A stretch of 64,000 nt of DNA from Halomonas sp. TA22 (GCF_013009075.1 NZ_CP053108.1:1054001-1118000); one strand, 5' to 3'. Positions 1 to 8,384 are shown, counted from the stretch's first letter. The notes: generated by a model not told the origin, from the letters alone. Numbers and translations are program-made.

Positions 1-375
1 GTCGGCACCCATGATTCGAGACATCTCGATATTGCCGACCCGGTCGTAGACGGCATCGGCGTAGTTCACCCAGTTCTCTTGAACCAGCACGCACTGCATG
101 CCGAGATGCGCCGCCACGGCGGCTACCTGACGCGTCTGGTTGGACTGGATGCCGCCGATCGACACCAGTGTGTCGCAGCCCTGCTCCAGTGCCTCGGGAA
201 TCAGGTACTCGAGCTTGCGCGTCTTGTTGCCACCGAAGGCCAGGCCGCTGTTGCAATCCTCGCGCTTGGCGTAGAGCTCCACCTGACCACCGAGATGCTC
301 GCTGAGCCGCTTGAGAGGGGTGATCGGTGACGGGCCGAAAGTCAGTGGATAGCGTTTGAAGCGTTGCAGGTTCAT
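1..375 (-). CDS. acdS: 1-aminocyclopropane-1-carboxylate deaminase (partial, 3' end outside window)
   Basis: PLP enzyme that breaks the ethylene precursor ACC into 2-oxobutyrate and ammonia in the cytoplasm. Only the first 125 residues are inside the window. The N-terminus follows the ACC deaminase family closely: a [16 protein letters not shown] start, then FGGNKTRK with the PLP lysine at K51, and [10 protein letters not shown] with S78. Both positions match the known active-site numbering. These residues favour true ACC deaminase over the related D-cysteine desulfhydrase, but the C-terminal residues that separate the two are not visible. The ATG at 375 has an AAGGAGT ribosome site 7-8 nt upstream. 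It is divergent from an Lrp-type regulator, the usual acdR-acdS arrangement, so activation by that regulator when ACC is present is likely. Confidence 0.88.
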   Translation of the reverse strand, partial: MNLQRFKRYPLTFGPSPITPLKRLSEHLGGQVELYAKREDCNSGLAFGGNKTRKLEYLIPEALEQGCDTLVSIGGIQSNQTRQVAAVAAHLGMQCVLVQENWVNYADAVYDRVGNIEMSRIMGAD

Positions 376-536
376 CGATGACTCCTTATGACATTGTTCT
401 TGGCTGCGCCGAGAGCGGCACTCAAGTCAAATGATAAAGCATCGATATGAAATATAAATTGTGTTATTTATGCCTTTAAATACATTTAAAATAGTTAAAA
501 ACATCAATAAAGATCTTATGTTCGGAAATAATCGTA
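376..536. promoter_or_regulatory. AT-rich divergent acdS/acdR control region
   Basis: This 161-bp gap, especially 420-535, is strikingly AT-rich compared with its GC-rich surroundings, with runs such as AAATATAAATTG and TTTAAATACATTTAAAA. Lrp-family regulators usually bind bendable AT-rich DNA, and both flanking starts face outward from here. No single -35/-10 pair or operator could be assigned with certainty. Confidence 0.5.
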
Positions 537-1043
537 ATGAGCAAAATAAAATTAGACAGTCATCACACCTCATCTTTCCTGGCGAGGGAGCTCGATCGTA
601 CCGACCGTGCCATCCTGCGTGAGCTGCAGCAGGATGCTTCCATCTCCAACGTGGCGCTGGCCGAAAGGGTGAGCCTCAGTCCGCCGGCCTGTCTGCGACG
701 CGTCGAGCGCCTCAAGCAGGCGGGACTGATCAAGGGAATCGTGGCACTGCTCGATGGGGAGGCGCTGGAGGTAGGCATGGTGGTGCTGATCGGTGTGGTG
801 CTCGACCGTTCTACCCCGCAATCCTTCGCCGACTTCGAGGCGGCGGCTCAGAAGGTCTCGGGGTGCATGGAGTGCCATGTGGTCACCGGTGAGTTCGACT
901 ACTTCATGCTGGTGCGCACCCGCGACAACCAGAGCTTCAACCGTCTGCATGCAGAACAGCTGCTCTACTTGCCTGGGGTTCGGCAGATTCGCTCCTTCAT
1001 GGGGCTGCGCCAGGTGGTGTCGACGACCTGCATTCCGCTGTGA
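537..1043 (+). CDS. acdR: Lrp/AsnC-family regulator, probable acdS activator
   Basis: A 168-residue Lrp/AsnC protein. An N-terminal helix-turn-helix lies at about residues 18-65 (LDRTDRAILRELQQDASISN, then SLSPPACLRRVERLKQAG), followed by a ligand-binding ab-type domain at about 75-160. Proteins of this family bind DNA as dimers to octamers and respond to small amino-acid-like ligands. Its divergent position next to acdS makes it the probable AcdR, which activates the deaminase gene when ACC is present; that role is inferred from context. The first 18 residues (MSKIKLDSHHTSSFLARE) extend beyond the usual family start, so a later start is possible. The ribosome site before the ATG is weak (GGAAATAATCGTA). 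Confidence 0.82.
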   Translation: MSKIKLDSHHTSSFLARELDRTDRAILRELQQDASISNVALAERVSLSPPACLRRVERLKQAGLIKGIVALLDGEALEVGMVVLIGVVLDRSTPQSFADFEAAAQKVSGCMECHVVTGEFDYFMLVRTRDNQSFNRLHAEQLLYLPGVRQIRSFMGLRQVVSTTCIPL

Positions 1044-1094
1044 TGGTTCGAAACAGGGCGTCACGCTTGCAAGAGGGCTTGGCCATATCACGCG

Positions 1095-2015
1095 CTAGTA
1101 CTCACTGCCCGCCGTGCCGGCCGCGGGGCGGGTGGCGAGCCGCTCCGATTCGGGTATCACATCCACCTCGACCTGCAGGGAGTGCTCACCGCCGCCATTC
1201 ATGACCCCCTTGAGCGGTGCCACGTCGGCATAGTCGCGGCCCCAGCCGATCACCAGATGACGCTCGCCGGGAAGATTGCCATTGGTCGGGTCGATATCCA
1301 GCCACCCCCATCCGGGCAGGAAGACCGAGCACCAGGCGTGAGAGGCATCGGCACCGATCAGTCGCGGTTGTCCCGCCGGCGGCTGGGTTTCGAGATAACC
1401 GCTGACATAGCGGGCCGCCAGGCCAATCGAGCGCAGGCAGCCGATTGCCAGGTGGGCGAAGTCCTGACATACCCCGCGCCGCTCGGCGAGCACCTCGGTC
1501 AATGGCGTGGCCAGAGTGGTGAACGCTGGATCGTAGACGAACTCTTCGAAGATGCGCCGATTGAGTTCCTGCACTGCCTCGAGCAGCGACCTGCCCGGCG
1601 TGAAGCTCTCGGCGGCATAAGCGGCGAGTTCGGCATTGCGCTTGACGAACGGCGAGTCGAGCCGGAACTGCCTCGCTTCAAGCGCTTCGGCGTAGCAGCG
1701 CTTGTCCAGCGCCTTATGGCATATCTCCCACGTAGGCATCTTGCCCGGCAGTGCCGGGCGCGGCAGTGACTGGAACCGGGTGCGTACGGTGACCTCGAAT
1801 TCGCGATGGATCTCCTGAATGGCGAAGTAGAGCACCCGATTGCCGAAAAAGTCACGGTGCTCGGCCTGTACCGCCGGCGCCGGGTTGATCGCGAGTTGCG
1901 ACGCCTCGCAGCACTGCCAGTCCAGCTGGCGCGGCAACAGCCGCGCCTCGCTGTGGCACAGGGTGACCGGCGCGCTGTAGCGATAACGGGTCGTATGGCG
2001 GACGTCGTAGATCAC
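1095..2015 (-). CDS. Transglutaminase-like cysteine protease-fold protein of the ATP-grasp/alpha-E cassette
   Basis: 306 residues. A bacterial transglutaminase N-terminal beta domain (about 1-85) precedes a transglutaminase-like core (about 150-260) with an apparent catalytic triad: C183 in RRGVCQDFAHL, H226 in DASHAWCSVF and D242 in WLDIDPTNG. Members of this fold cleave or form amide bonds. There is no signal peptide, so it is probably cytoplasmic. Its start overlaps the end of the upstream ATP-grasp/alpha-E gene by 4 nt (2012-2015), so the two are translationally coupled. It is the last gene of a three-gene leftward cassette. The substrate is unknown; the cassette context suggests processing of a peptide made by the neighbouring ligases. 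Confidence 0.85.
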   Translation of the reverse strand: MIYDVRHTTRYRYSAPVTLCHSEARLLPRQLDWQCCEASQLAINPAPAVQAEHRDFFGNRVLYFAIQEIHREFEVTVRTRFQSLPRPALPGKMPTWEICHKALDKRCYAEALEARQFRLDSPFVKRNAELAAYAAESFTPGRSLLEAVQELNRRIFEEFVYDPAFTTLATPLTEVLAERRGVCQDFAHLAIGCLRSIGLAARYVSGYLETQPPAGQPRLIGADASHAWCSVFLPGWGWLDIDPTNGNLPGERHLVIGWGRDYADVAPLKGVMNGGGEHSLQVEVDVIPESERLATRPAAGTAGSEY

Positions 2016-4564
2016 GGTTGCACCTGCATCTTGAGCAGTTGGTGCGGACTCTCGGAATGACTCAGGTGGCTATGACTGATCGCATCCGAAAGCGTCGAGA
2101 GCGGTACGATCAAGGCATCGATCAGCGCCTCGAGCGCCTGGTGGGCCTGCTCGGAGCGATCCAGCTCGCTGAGACTGGCGATATCGGCCAGGTGCAACGT
2201 CGAGGTGGCACGGATGATCAGGCGCGTCTCCACGCTACGGTAGGGCGTTCCTTCCGGCTGCGGCAGACGCTCGATCTGCCGACCCAGACGCTTGAGCATG
2301 TAGCCCACCGAGCGCGGATTGCCCTCGTCGAACAGCAGCAGGTCGAGGATCGCCGTGGGGTGCAGCTCGCCGCGGTAACGGCGCCGGTAGGCAGTGAAGT
2401 TGTCGGTGGTCGCCAGCACCACCTCCCACAGCGGCACTCCTGGGGTGCGCGCCGTGATCAAGGCCAGTCTGAGCAGCGCCAGCAGCGACAGGATGCGCTC
2501 GATGAAGCGGCCGATATCCATGAAGCGCCAGCCGTAGTGGTGCGGCATGGTCTCGTTGCACAGCCCGAAGAAGGCGGCGAGCTGTGAAATGACATCCTCG
2601 CTGGCGCGCCGCCCGGCACCCACGGCGGGCATCTGCTCGAAACTGGCGATGCGCTGGCGAAGCTGGTTCAGAGTTCGCCAGGAGTCATCGCCCAGGTGAT
2701 CGCGTACCGCGCGGGCATTACGCAGCATGTGCTGGAAGATCGTCGGCAGACCCAGTGTCGACTCCACGTCGAAGAGACTAAGCAGATGGGCGCGCTGCGT
2801 GGCGAAGCGCTCCCGCGGAGAGCCCTCCGCAGCAGGCGGCTGCATCTCGAGGACTACGAACAGATCAGCCAGGATGCTATCGGTCAGTCCCTCCTGGTCG
2901 TACTCGAGCAGGTGCAACAGCGCCTCGCGCAGCAACCGCGTCCGGGCATCCAGCCGCTCACCATAGCGGCCTACCCAGAATAGGCTGTCGGCCACCCGGC
3001 TCGGCATGTCATCGCCATCACGGGTGGTCACGATCGGCCCGGTGGCCTGGCGCAACTGGCTGATGTGCGGCTGCGGCGCGCTGGCCATCACCCACACGTC
3101 CTTGACCACCTCGCTCTGCAGCGACGGCGTGCCCGGCGCGCCGACCCAGGCAAGCCCGCCAGGCATCACACGATAGGGGGCACGACCGGCGGGCTCCTCG
3201 CCTTCAGGATCGAGGGTGGTGAAACAGCGCAGATTGAGTGGCTGCGGCACGAGGCGGCGCAACTCCGCGTCGAACACCGGCGTCGTCGAGGGCGTCACTG
3301 GACGTTCAGCAACAAAACGTGAAGGGGTGGCTTGAATGCGCTGGCGCAGCGCAGCGGCTTGCGCCGATGCCAGCTCACGCGGCGAGATGGCCAGGGCGCC
3401 AGGCTCGGTCTCGCGAAAATCGAGTTCGTCGAAATCTGCAAGGGCCCACTCGAGAGCGCTCGGCTCGCCACACCAGCCGCTTTCCGGTCCGGCCAGGCGT
3501 AGCGGCTCGTCAAGCAGGTGCTGGCAGAGGGTGGACAGGTAAGGCGCAAGGCCGGGATGTTCGAGAACGCCGACCCCCAGGGCATTGGACATCGCCACCC
3601 CACCGCTGCGCACCGCCTGCAACAGCCCCGGCACGCCCAGGCTGGAGTCGCCTCGCAACTCCAGCGGGTCGCACCAGCGGTCGTCGAGCTGGCGCAGGAT
3701 CACGTCCACCGGTTTGAGGCCGCCCAGGGTGCGAATCCATACCTGGGCGTCGCGCACCACCAGATCGAGCCCCTCGACCAGCGAGACATTGAGGTAGTTG
3801 GCGAGGTAGGCGTGCTCGAAATAGCGCGGGCTGCCGGGGCCCGGTGTCAGCAGCACCAGCGTTGGGTGCTCTCGATGATGCCGGGCCTGAGCGACCAAGG
3901 TACGGTGATCAGCCTCGTGGAAGCCGGCCAGGCGCCGCAACGGAGCATCGCGATACACCTCGGGCATGGCCCGCGCCAACAGGATACGGTTTTCCAGGGC
4001 GAAGCCGGTACCCGACGGTGCCTGCAGACGATCCGTCATTACCCGCCACTCGCCCTTGGCGTCGCGCACCAGATCGATACCGTGAAAGATCAGCCCCGCA
4101 CGTCCATTGGCCAGCGTCTGATCGCAGGCGAGCAGAAAGCCACTGTGCTCGAGAATCAGCTCGGGCGGCAACAGGCCCTCCTCCAGCAGCCGCCGCGGCC
4201 CGTAGAGATCGGTCAGGATCGCCGACAGCAATCGGCTACGCTGCTCAAGCCCGGCTTCTAGGCGCTGCCACTCCTCCATGCCCACCACCAGCGGCAGCGG
4301 GTCGATCCGCCAGCCACGTCCCAGGGTGTCGCCATGCATGTTGAAGGTAACGCCATTGTCGTAGAGCAGCCGCTGCACCTCCTCGGCGCGAGCGATCAGG
4401 CCGTCGCGGCCAAGATTGCCAAGCGACGCCAGCACCGACTCCCAGCCCGGCCGCAAGCGGCCATCGGCGGCGAGCATGGCATCGAAGCCCGCTCCGCCGC
4501 CGTAGCCTTGCAGCAGCACGCGTACTTCAGGCGTAAGTAGGGAGTCGTGTGTCAGCATGGGCAA
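2012..4564 (-). CDS. Fusion of degenerate circularly permuted ATP-grasp domain and alpha-E domain
   Basis: 850 residues. Residues about 1-500 align by eye with the circularly permuted ATP-grasp protein at 8499-9953, and about 520-830 align with the alpha-E protein at 9958-10953 (here PSRVADSLFWVGRYGERLDA, there LSRVAENLYWMARYIERAED). The two genes of the right-hand cassette are therefore fused into one here. Residues that look like nucleotide or metal ligands in the stand-alone protein are missing: its LEDNLRIPSG is MTDRLQAPSG here, its VVKPANESGGYG is replaced by an unrelated stretch (DFRETEPGAL), and its SSQGGGSKD is LQSEVVKD. The ligase half may be non-catalytic, although the family as a whole should be checked. 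It overlaps the downstream transglutaminase gene by 4 nt and lies 136 bp downstream of the DUF2126 gene. Role unknown. Confidence 0.82.
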   Translation of the reverse strand: MPMLTHDSLLTPEVRVLLQGYGGGAGFDAMLAADGRLRPGWESVLASLGNLGRDGLIARAEEVQRLLYDNGVTFNMHGDTLGRGWRIDPLPLVVGMEEWQRLEAGLEQRSRLLSAILTDLYGPRRLLEEGLLPPELILEHSGFLLACDQTLANGRAGLIFHGIDLVRDAKGEWRVMTDRLQAPSGTGFALENRILLARAMPEVYRDAPLRRLAGFHEADHRTLVAQARHHREHPTLVLLTPGPGSPRYFEHAYLANYLNVSLVEGLDLVVRDAQVWIRTLGGLKPVDVILRQLDDRWCDPLELRGDSSLGVPGLLQAVRSGGVAMSNALGVGVLEHPGLAPYLSTLCQHLLDEPLRLAGPESGWCGEPSALEWALADFDELDFRETEPGALAISPRELASAQAAALRQRIQATPSRFVAERPVTPSTTPVFDAELRRLVPQPLNLRCFTTLDPEGEEPAGRAPYRVMPGGLAWVGAPGTPSLQSEVVKDVWVMASAPQPHISQLRQATGPIVTTRDGDDMPSRVADSLFWVGRYGERLDARTRLLREALLHLLEYDQEGLTDSILADLFVVLEMQPPAAEGSPRERFATQRAHLLSLFDVESTLGLPTIFQHMLRNARAVRDHLGDDSWRTLNQLRQRIASFEQMPAVGAGRRASEDVISQLAAFFGLCNETMPHHYGWRFMDIGRFIERILSLLALLRLALITARTPGVPLWEVVLATTDNFTAYRRRYRGELHPTAILDLLLFDEGNPRSVGYMLKRLGRQIERLPQPEGTPYRSVETRLIIRATSTLHLADIASLSELDRSEQAHQALEALIDALIVPLSTLSDAISHSHLSHSESPHQLLKMQVQP

Positions 4565-4700
4565 CGTCTTGTCAGCATTGGCCGCAGGTAGGCGTGGTGC
4601 TCTGCATTATCGGCCATCGGGCCGTATCATATCATCTGATTAACGCCACCCGGCGGGGCCTATTCTCGATGCAGCCCCCTCTGGCTGGCGTGACTGACGC

Positions 4701-7700
4701 TCAGGGCTGCCAGCGCAGGTCGAGGGTAGCCGGCAGCTCGAGACTCGGCTCCTCGGGCGGCGCCTCTCGCGGCCCCTGAGAGTGGCCTGCGGTCCAGAAG
4801 CGTGCCAGGCGTCGCGCTTCCGCCTCGTTGGCATTGACCGGAAAACTCTCATAGTTGCGCCCCGCCGGGTGCGACACATGATAGGTGCAGCCCCCCACCG
4901 AGCGGCCATTCCAGGTATCGATCACATCGAAGACCAGCGGGGCATGGACCGGGATGCGCGGGTGCAGCGCCGAGGGTGGCTGCCAGGCCCGGTAGCGTAC
5001 GCCCGCGACCCCCTCGCCGGCGCGCCCGCCGGTAACCTTGAGCGGCACGCGGCGGCCATTGCAGGCCACCACGAAGCGATCGCCATGCAGACCCTCGACC
5101 TTGACCTGCAGGCGCTCAACCGACGAGTCGACGTAGCGCGCCGTACCGCTGCCGGTGGCCTCCTCGCCAAGAACATGCCACGGCTCGATGGCCTGACGCA
5201 GCTCCAGACGCAGCTGCGGCGTCTCGAGGCGACCTTGCACCGGGAAGCGGAACTCCAGAAACGGTGCGAACCACTGCAGGTCGAAGTCGAAGCCGTGAGC
5301 CTTCAGATCCTCGATCACCTCGCCCAGGTCGCTCCACAGATAGTGAGGCAGCATCCAGCGGTCGTGCAACGTGGTGCCCCAGCGCACCGGACGCTTGCGG
5401 TATGGCGCCTGCCAGCAGCGCGCCACCAGGGCACGGATCAGCAGCATCTGGATCAGGCTCATGCGCGGGTGCGGCGGCATCTCGAAACCGCGCAACTCGA
5501 GCAGTCCCAGCCGCCCGCTTTCGCTGTCCGGCGAGTAGAGCTTGTCGATGCAGAATTCGGCACGATGGGTATTGCCGGTGATGTCGGTAAGCAGATGACG
5601 CAGCAGCCGATCGACCAGCCACGGCTGGGCGACCTCTCCGTGCGGCATCTGCTGCAGGGCGATCTCGAGCTCGTAGAGCGACTCGTGACGCGCCTCATCG
5701 ACCCGCGGCGCCTGGCTGGTGGGACCGATGAACATGCCCGAAAAAAGATACGACAGGCTCGGGTGGTGCTGCCAGAACGTGACCAGGCTGGCGAGCAGGT
5801 CGGGGCGACGCAGGAAGGGGGAGTCCTCGGGGGTGGCGCCGCCCAGGGTGACGTGGTTGCCGCCGCCGGTTCCGGTATGACGGCCATCGAGCATGAACTT
5901 TTCCGTCCCCAGGCGCGTCTGCCGCGCCTCCTCGTAGAGGATGGTGGTGTTCTCGACCAGCGCCGGCCAATCTGCCGCCGGCATGATGTTGACCTCGATC
6001 ACCCCGGGGTCGGGAGTGATCAGGAACTTCTCGAGGCGAGGATCGGCGGGCGGTGGATAACCTTCGATGGCCACCGGCATGCGCAGTTGCGACGCGGTGT
6101 TCTCGATGGTCGCAATGAGATCCATGTAGTGCGAAAGCCGCGTCAGCGGCGGCAGGAACACGAATAGCCGCCCTTCGCGCGCCTCGACGCACAGGCTGGT
6201 GTGGATTACCTCGTCATGGCTGTCCTGCTCGGCGTTCGGCTGCTCCTGCACGTTCTGCCCGGGCGAGAGATGGTGCAGGCCATGGGCCTCCTCGCCAAGG
6301 GCGGTCTGCATTTCGCTGTAGCGTCGCGCCACCTCGCCATGCACATCGCCCAACGCCGCACGAGGCGCGAACAGCGATTCGGGGATCACCGGCTCGGACC
6401 GCTCGATCCAGGGCAGCGCCGCCAGCGGCAGGCGCAGCCCCATCGGCGAGTCACCGGGAACCAGATAGAGATGTTCACGCTTGAGCGGCCAGGCCCCGCT
6501 CTCCCAGCGGTGCTCGCGACCTCTGGCATGTCGTAGCGGCAGCGCATAGCCCACCACCGCGCCTAGGCCGCGCTCCAGCAGCTGCGCCAGGCGGCGCCGC
6601 TCGGCATCGTCGTTCAGATCGGCCTTACGCGGGTCGACGTTGGCCGGCAGAGTGCCCTCGCGCCACAGGTAGTAGTAGGCATCCTCGTAGGCCGGCACCA
6701 GATGGCCGGCATCGACACCGAGGCGCCTAACCAACGCCTCGGAGAACTGCAGCGCCTCACGCTCGCCATGGCCGGGGGCGTTGCGATCGTCGGCGAGCCA
6801 GCGTCCCTCGCGCCACAGCGGCACGCCATCCTTGCGCCAGTAGCAGGCCAGTGCCCAGCGCGGTAGCGGCTCGCCGGGATACCATTTGCCCTGCTGATAC
6901 TGCAGCACCCCGCCTGGCGCGAAGTGGCCGCGCAAGCGCTCAAGCAATTCTCCGGCCAGCTTGCGCTTGGTGGAGCCGAGGGCTGCAACCGTCCATTCGG
7001 CACCATCCATGTCGTCGATGGAGACGAAGGTCGGCTCGCCGCCCAGCGTCAAGCGCACATCTCCTGCCGCCAGCACTTGATCGACCTGGAGGCCGAGGAC
7101 GTCGATCGCGGCCCATTGGGCGTCGCTATAGGGTTGCGTGACACGGGGCGTCTCGTGAATGCGCGTCACCTGCATCTCGACATCGAACTGCACCTCGCAC
7201 TTCTCTGACGTGCCCGTGATCGGCGCGGCACTTCCCGGCGACGGCGTGGCTGCCAGCGGGATATGCCCTTCGCCGGCCAGCATGCCGGAGGTCGGATCAA
7301 GGCCGATCCAACCGGCACCCGGCAGGTAGACTTCGGTCCAGGCGTGCAGATCGGTGAAGTCATTTTCCGGCCCCGAGGGGCCATCCAGTGCCTTCACATC
7401 CGGTGCCAGCTGAATCAGATAGCCGGAGACGAAGCGCGAGGCCAGCCCCAGGTGGCGCAGGATCTGCACCAGCAGCCAGGCACTGTCGCGGCACGAGCCT
7501 CTGGCGTTGGCAAGCGTCTCCTCGCAGCTCTGCACGCCGGCCTCCATGCGTACCAGGTAGGCGATGTCTCGCTGCAGCCGCTGATTTAACTCAACCAGAA
7601 AACTCACCGTCGGGACGGGGTCGCGCGTTACCTCGGCAAGCCAGCCCTGCAGCAGCGCCCCCTGTTCGTGTACCTCGAGGTAGGGCTGCAGCTCCTTGCG

Positions 7701-8030
7701 CAGCGAATCCGAATAGACAAATGGGAACTGCTCCGCCTCCTCCTCGATGAAGAAATCGAAGGGGTTGATCACCGTCATCGGCGCGATGACCTCGACCTCG
7801 ACCTCGAGCTGGGAGAGCTTTTCCGGGAACACCACCCGGGCGATGAAGTTGCCGAACGGGTCCTGCTGCCAGTTGAGGAAGTGCGGCCCACCCGACACCT
7901 TGAGCGAGTAGGCGTCGATGGTGGTGCGGCTGTGCGGCGCCGGGCGCAGCCGTATCATGTGCGGCGACAGGCCGACGGGGCGGTCGAAGCGATAGGAGGT
8001 ACGGTGCTTCAAGGCGACGCGTATGGTCAT
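4701..8030 (-). CDS. Transglutaminase-like / DUF2126 putative amidoligase fusion protein
   Basis: 1109 residues, the first gene of the leftward cassette. Residues 1-90 form a transglutaminase N-terminal domain. A transglutaminase-like core at about 145-260 shows C180 (ANARGSCRDSAW), H229 (DLHAWTEVYLPG) and D245 (WIGLDPTSG). From about 300 to the end is a DUF2126 region, a family described as putative glutamine-synthetase-like amidoligases. Candidate GS-like elements are GVIEVNIMPA (676-685), GTGGGNH (720-726) and LLELRGFE (843-850). One chain therefore carries both an amide-cleaving fold and a probable amide-forming fold. There is no signal peptide. The start at 8030 has only a weak GAGG site. 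A sigma-54 promoter match at 8132-8146 points into this gene. The substrate is not known. Confidence 0.85.
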   Translation of the reverse strand: MTIRVALKHRTSYRFDRPVGLSPHMIRLRPAPHSRTTIDAYSLKVSGGPHFLNWQQDPFGNFIARVVFPEKLSQLEVEVEVIAPMTVINPFDFFIEEEAEQFPFVYSDSLRKELQPYLEVHEQGALLQGWLAEVTRDPVPTVSFLVELNQRLQRDIAYLVRMEAGVQSCEETLANARGSCRDSAWLLVQILRHLGLASRFVSGYLIQLAPDVKALDGPSGPENDFTDLHAWTEVYLPGAGWIGLDPTSGMLAGEGHIPLAATPSPGSAAPITGTSEKCEVQFDVEMQVTRIHETPRVTQPYSDAQWAAIDVLGLQVDQVLAAGDVRLTLGGEPTFVSIDDMDGAEWTVAALGSTKRKLAGELLERLRGHFAPGGVLQYQQGKWYPGEPLPRWALACYWRKDGVPLWREGRWLADDRNAPGHGEREALQFSEALVRRLGVDAGHLVPAYEDAYYYLWREGTLPANVDPRKADLNDDAERRRLAQLLERGLGAVVGYALPLRHARGREHRWESGAWPLKREHLYLVPGDSPMGLRLPLAALPWIERSEPVIPESLFAPRAALGDVHGEVARRYSEMQTALGEEAHGLHHLSPGQNVQEQPNAEQDSHDEVIHTSLCVEAREGRLFVFLPPLTRLSHYMDLIATIENTASQLRMPVAIEGYPPPADPRLEKFLITPDPGVIEVNIMPAADWPALVENTTILYEEARQTRLGTEKFMLDGRHTGTGGGNHVTLGGATPEDSPFLRRPDLLASLVTFWQHHPSLSYLFSGMFIGPTSQAPRVDEARHESLYELEIALQQMPHGEVAQPWLVDRLLRHLLTDITGNTHRAEFCIDKLYSPDSESGRLGLLELRGFEMPPHPRMSLIQMLLIRALVARCWQAPYRKRPVRWGTTLHDRWMLPHYLWSDLGEVIEDLKAHGFDFDLQWFAPFLEFRFPVQGRLETPQLRLELRQAIEPWHVLGEEATGSGTARYVDSSVERLQVKVEGLHGDRFVVACNGRRVPLKVTGGRAGEGVAGVRYRAWQPPSALHPRIPVHAPLVFDVIDTWNGRSVGGCTYHVSHPAGRNYESFPVNANEAEARRLARFWTAGHSQGPREAPPEEPSLELPATLDLRWQP

Positions 8031-8057
8031 AGGGGCCTCGGTGGCATGCTTTGATCA

Positions 8058-8074
8058 CCGGCAAGCCTTGCCGG
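8058..8074. repeat. 17-bp perfect palindrome in the DUF2126 leader
   Basis: CCGGCAAGCCTTGCCGG is a perfect inverted repeat with 8-bp arms and one central base. It lies 28 bp before the DUF2126 start and inside the predicted 5' leader if transcription begins near 8120. It could be an operator or an RNA hairpin; no T-run follows it, so it does not look like an intrinsic terminator. Confidence 0.55.
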
Positions 8075-8131
8075 CACCCGATTCTCGTGGCAACCCGATC
8101 GCACCAGTCGCGCAAGGAGACTCATCACGAG

Positions 8132-8146
8132 GCAAGTATCGTTCCA
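8132..8146 (-). promoter_or_regulatory. Candidate sigma-54 promoter for the leftward cassette
   Basis: On the minus strand the sequence reads TGGAACGATACTTGC. It matches the sigma-54 consensus TGGCACG-N4-TTGC with one mismatch and has the invariant GG-N10-GC spacing. Predicted transcription start is near 8120, giving a leader of about 90 nt before the DUF2126 start at 8030. This is a sequence match only. Confidence 0.55.
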
Positions 8147-8223
8147 TTTTCGTCAGCCGACAGTCTTTTTTACCGGCTTGGACGCTCAGGGCTCACTCGC
8201 GCCGCTCGTCTATCGCGCCGATT

Positions 8224-8230
8224 TGCACCA
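8224..8230. promoter_or_regulatory. TGCACCA half-site, possible second enhancer contact
   Basis: A perfect 7-bp NtrC-type half-site (TGCACCA) lies 41 bp, about four helical turns, from the identical half-site at 8265. The second arm of the dyad is poorly conserved here (CATCTCG), so this is a weak call on its own. Confidence 0.3.
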
Positions 8231-8264
8231 TACCATCTCGCTACTTCTTGCCATCTCAGCGGCA

Positions 8265-8281
8265 TGCACCACGCAGGGGCA
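8265..8281. promoter_or_regulatory. NtrC-like enhancer dyad
   Basis: TGCACCACGCAGGGGCA matches the enterobacterial NtrC site TGCACCA-N3-TGGTGCA at 12 of 14 positions. Its centre is about 122 bp upstream of the predicted rightward sigma-54 start (near 8395) and about 153 bp upstream of the predicted leftward start (near 8120). Both are normal distances for an NtrC enhancer. Confidence 0.45.
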
Positions 8282-8368
8282 GGCGATAGCGAATCAGTGC
8301 CGTGTCAAGGTGAGCTTGCCTGGCAATTTGTGTCCAGTGAGTGGCAAGCGCGCCCTATCGCGGGGTTC

Positions 8369-8384
8369 TGGTACAGCGCTTGCA
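8369..8384 (+). promoter_or_regulatory. Candidate sigma-54 promoter for the rightward cassette
   Basis: TGGTACAGCGCTTGCA fits the degenerate sigma-54 pattern TGGYAYR-N4-TTGCW at every position and has GG-N10-GC spacing. Predicted transcription start is near 8395, about 104 nt before the ATP-grasp start at 8499. This is a sequence match only. Confidence 0.55.

Noticed and set aside
4782-6167. Open frame of 461 codons on the plus strand opposite the DUF2126 gene
   Set aside because: Antisense shadow produced by GC-rich codon use; its sequence has no family features, and the opposite strand has clear domains and motifs.
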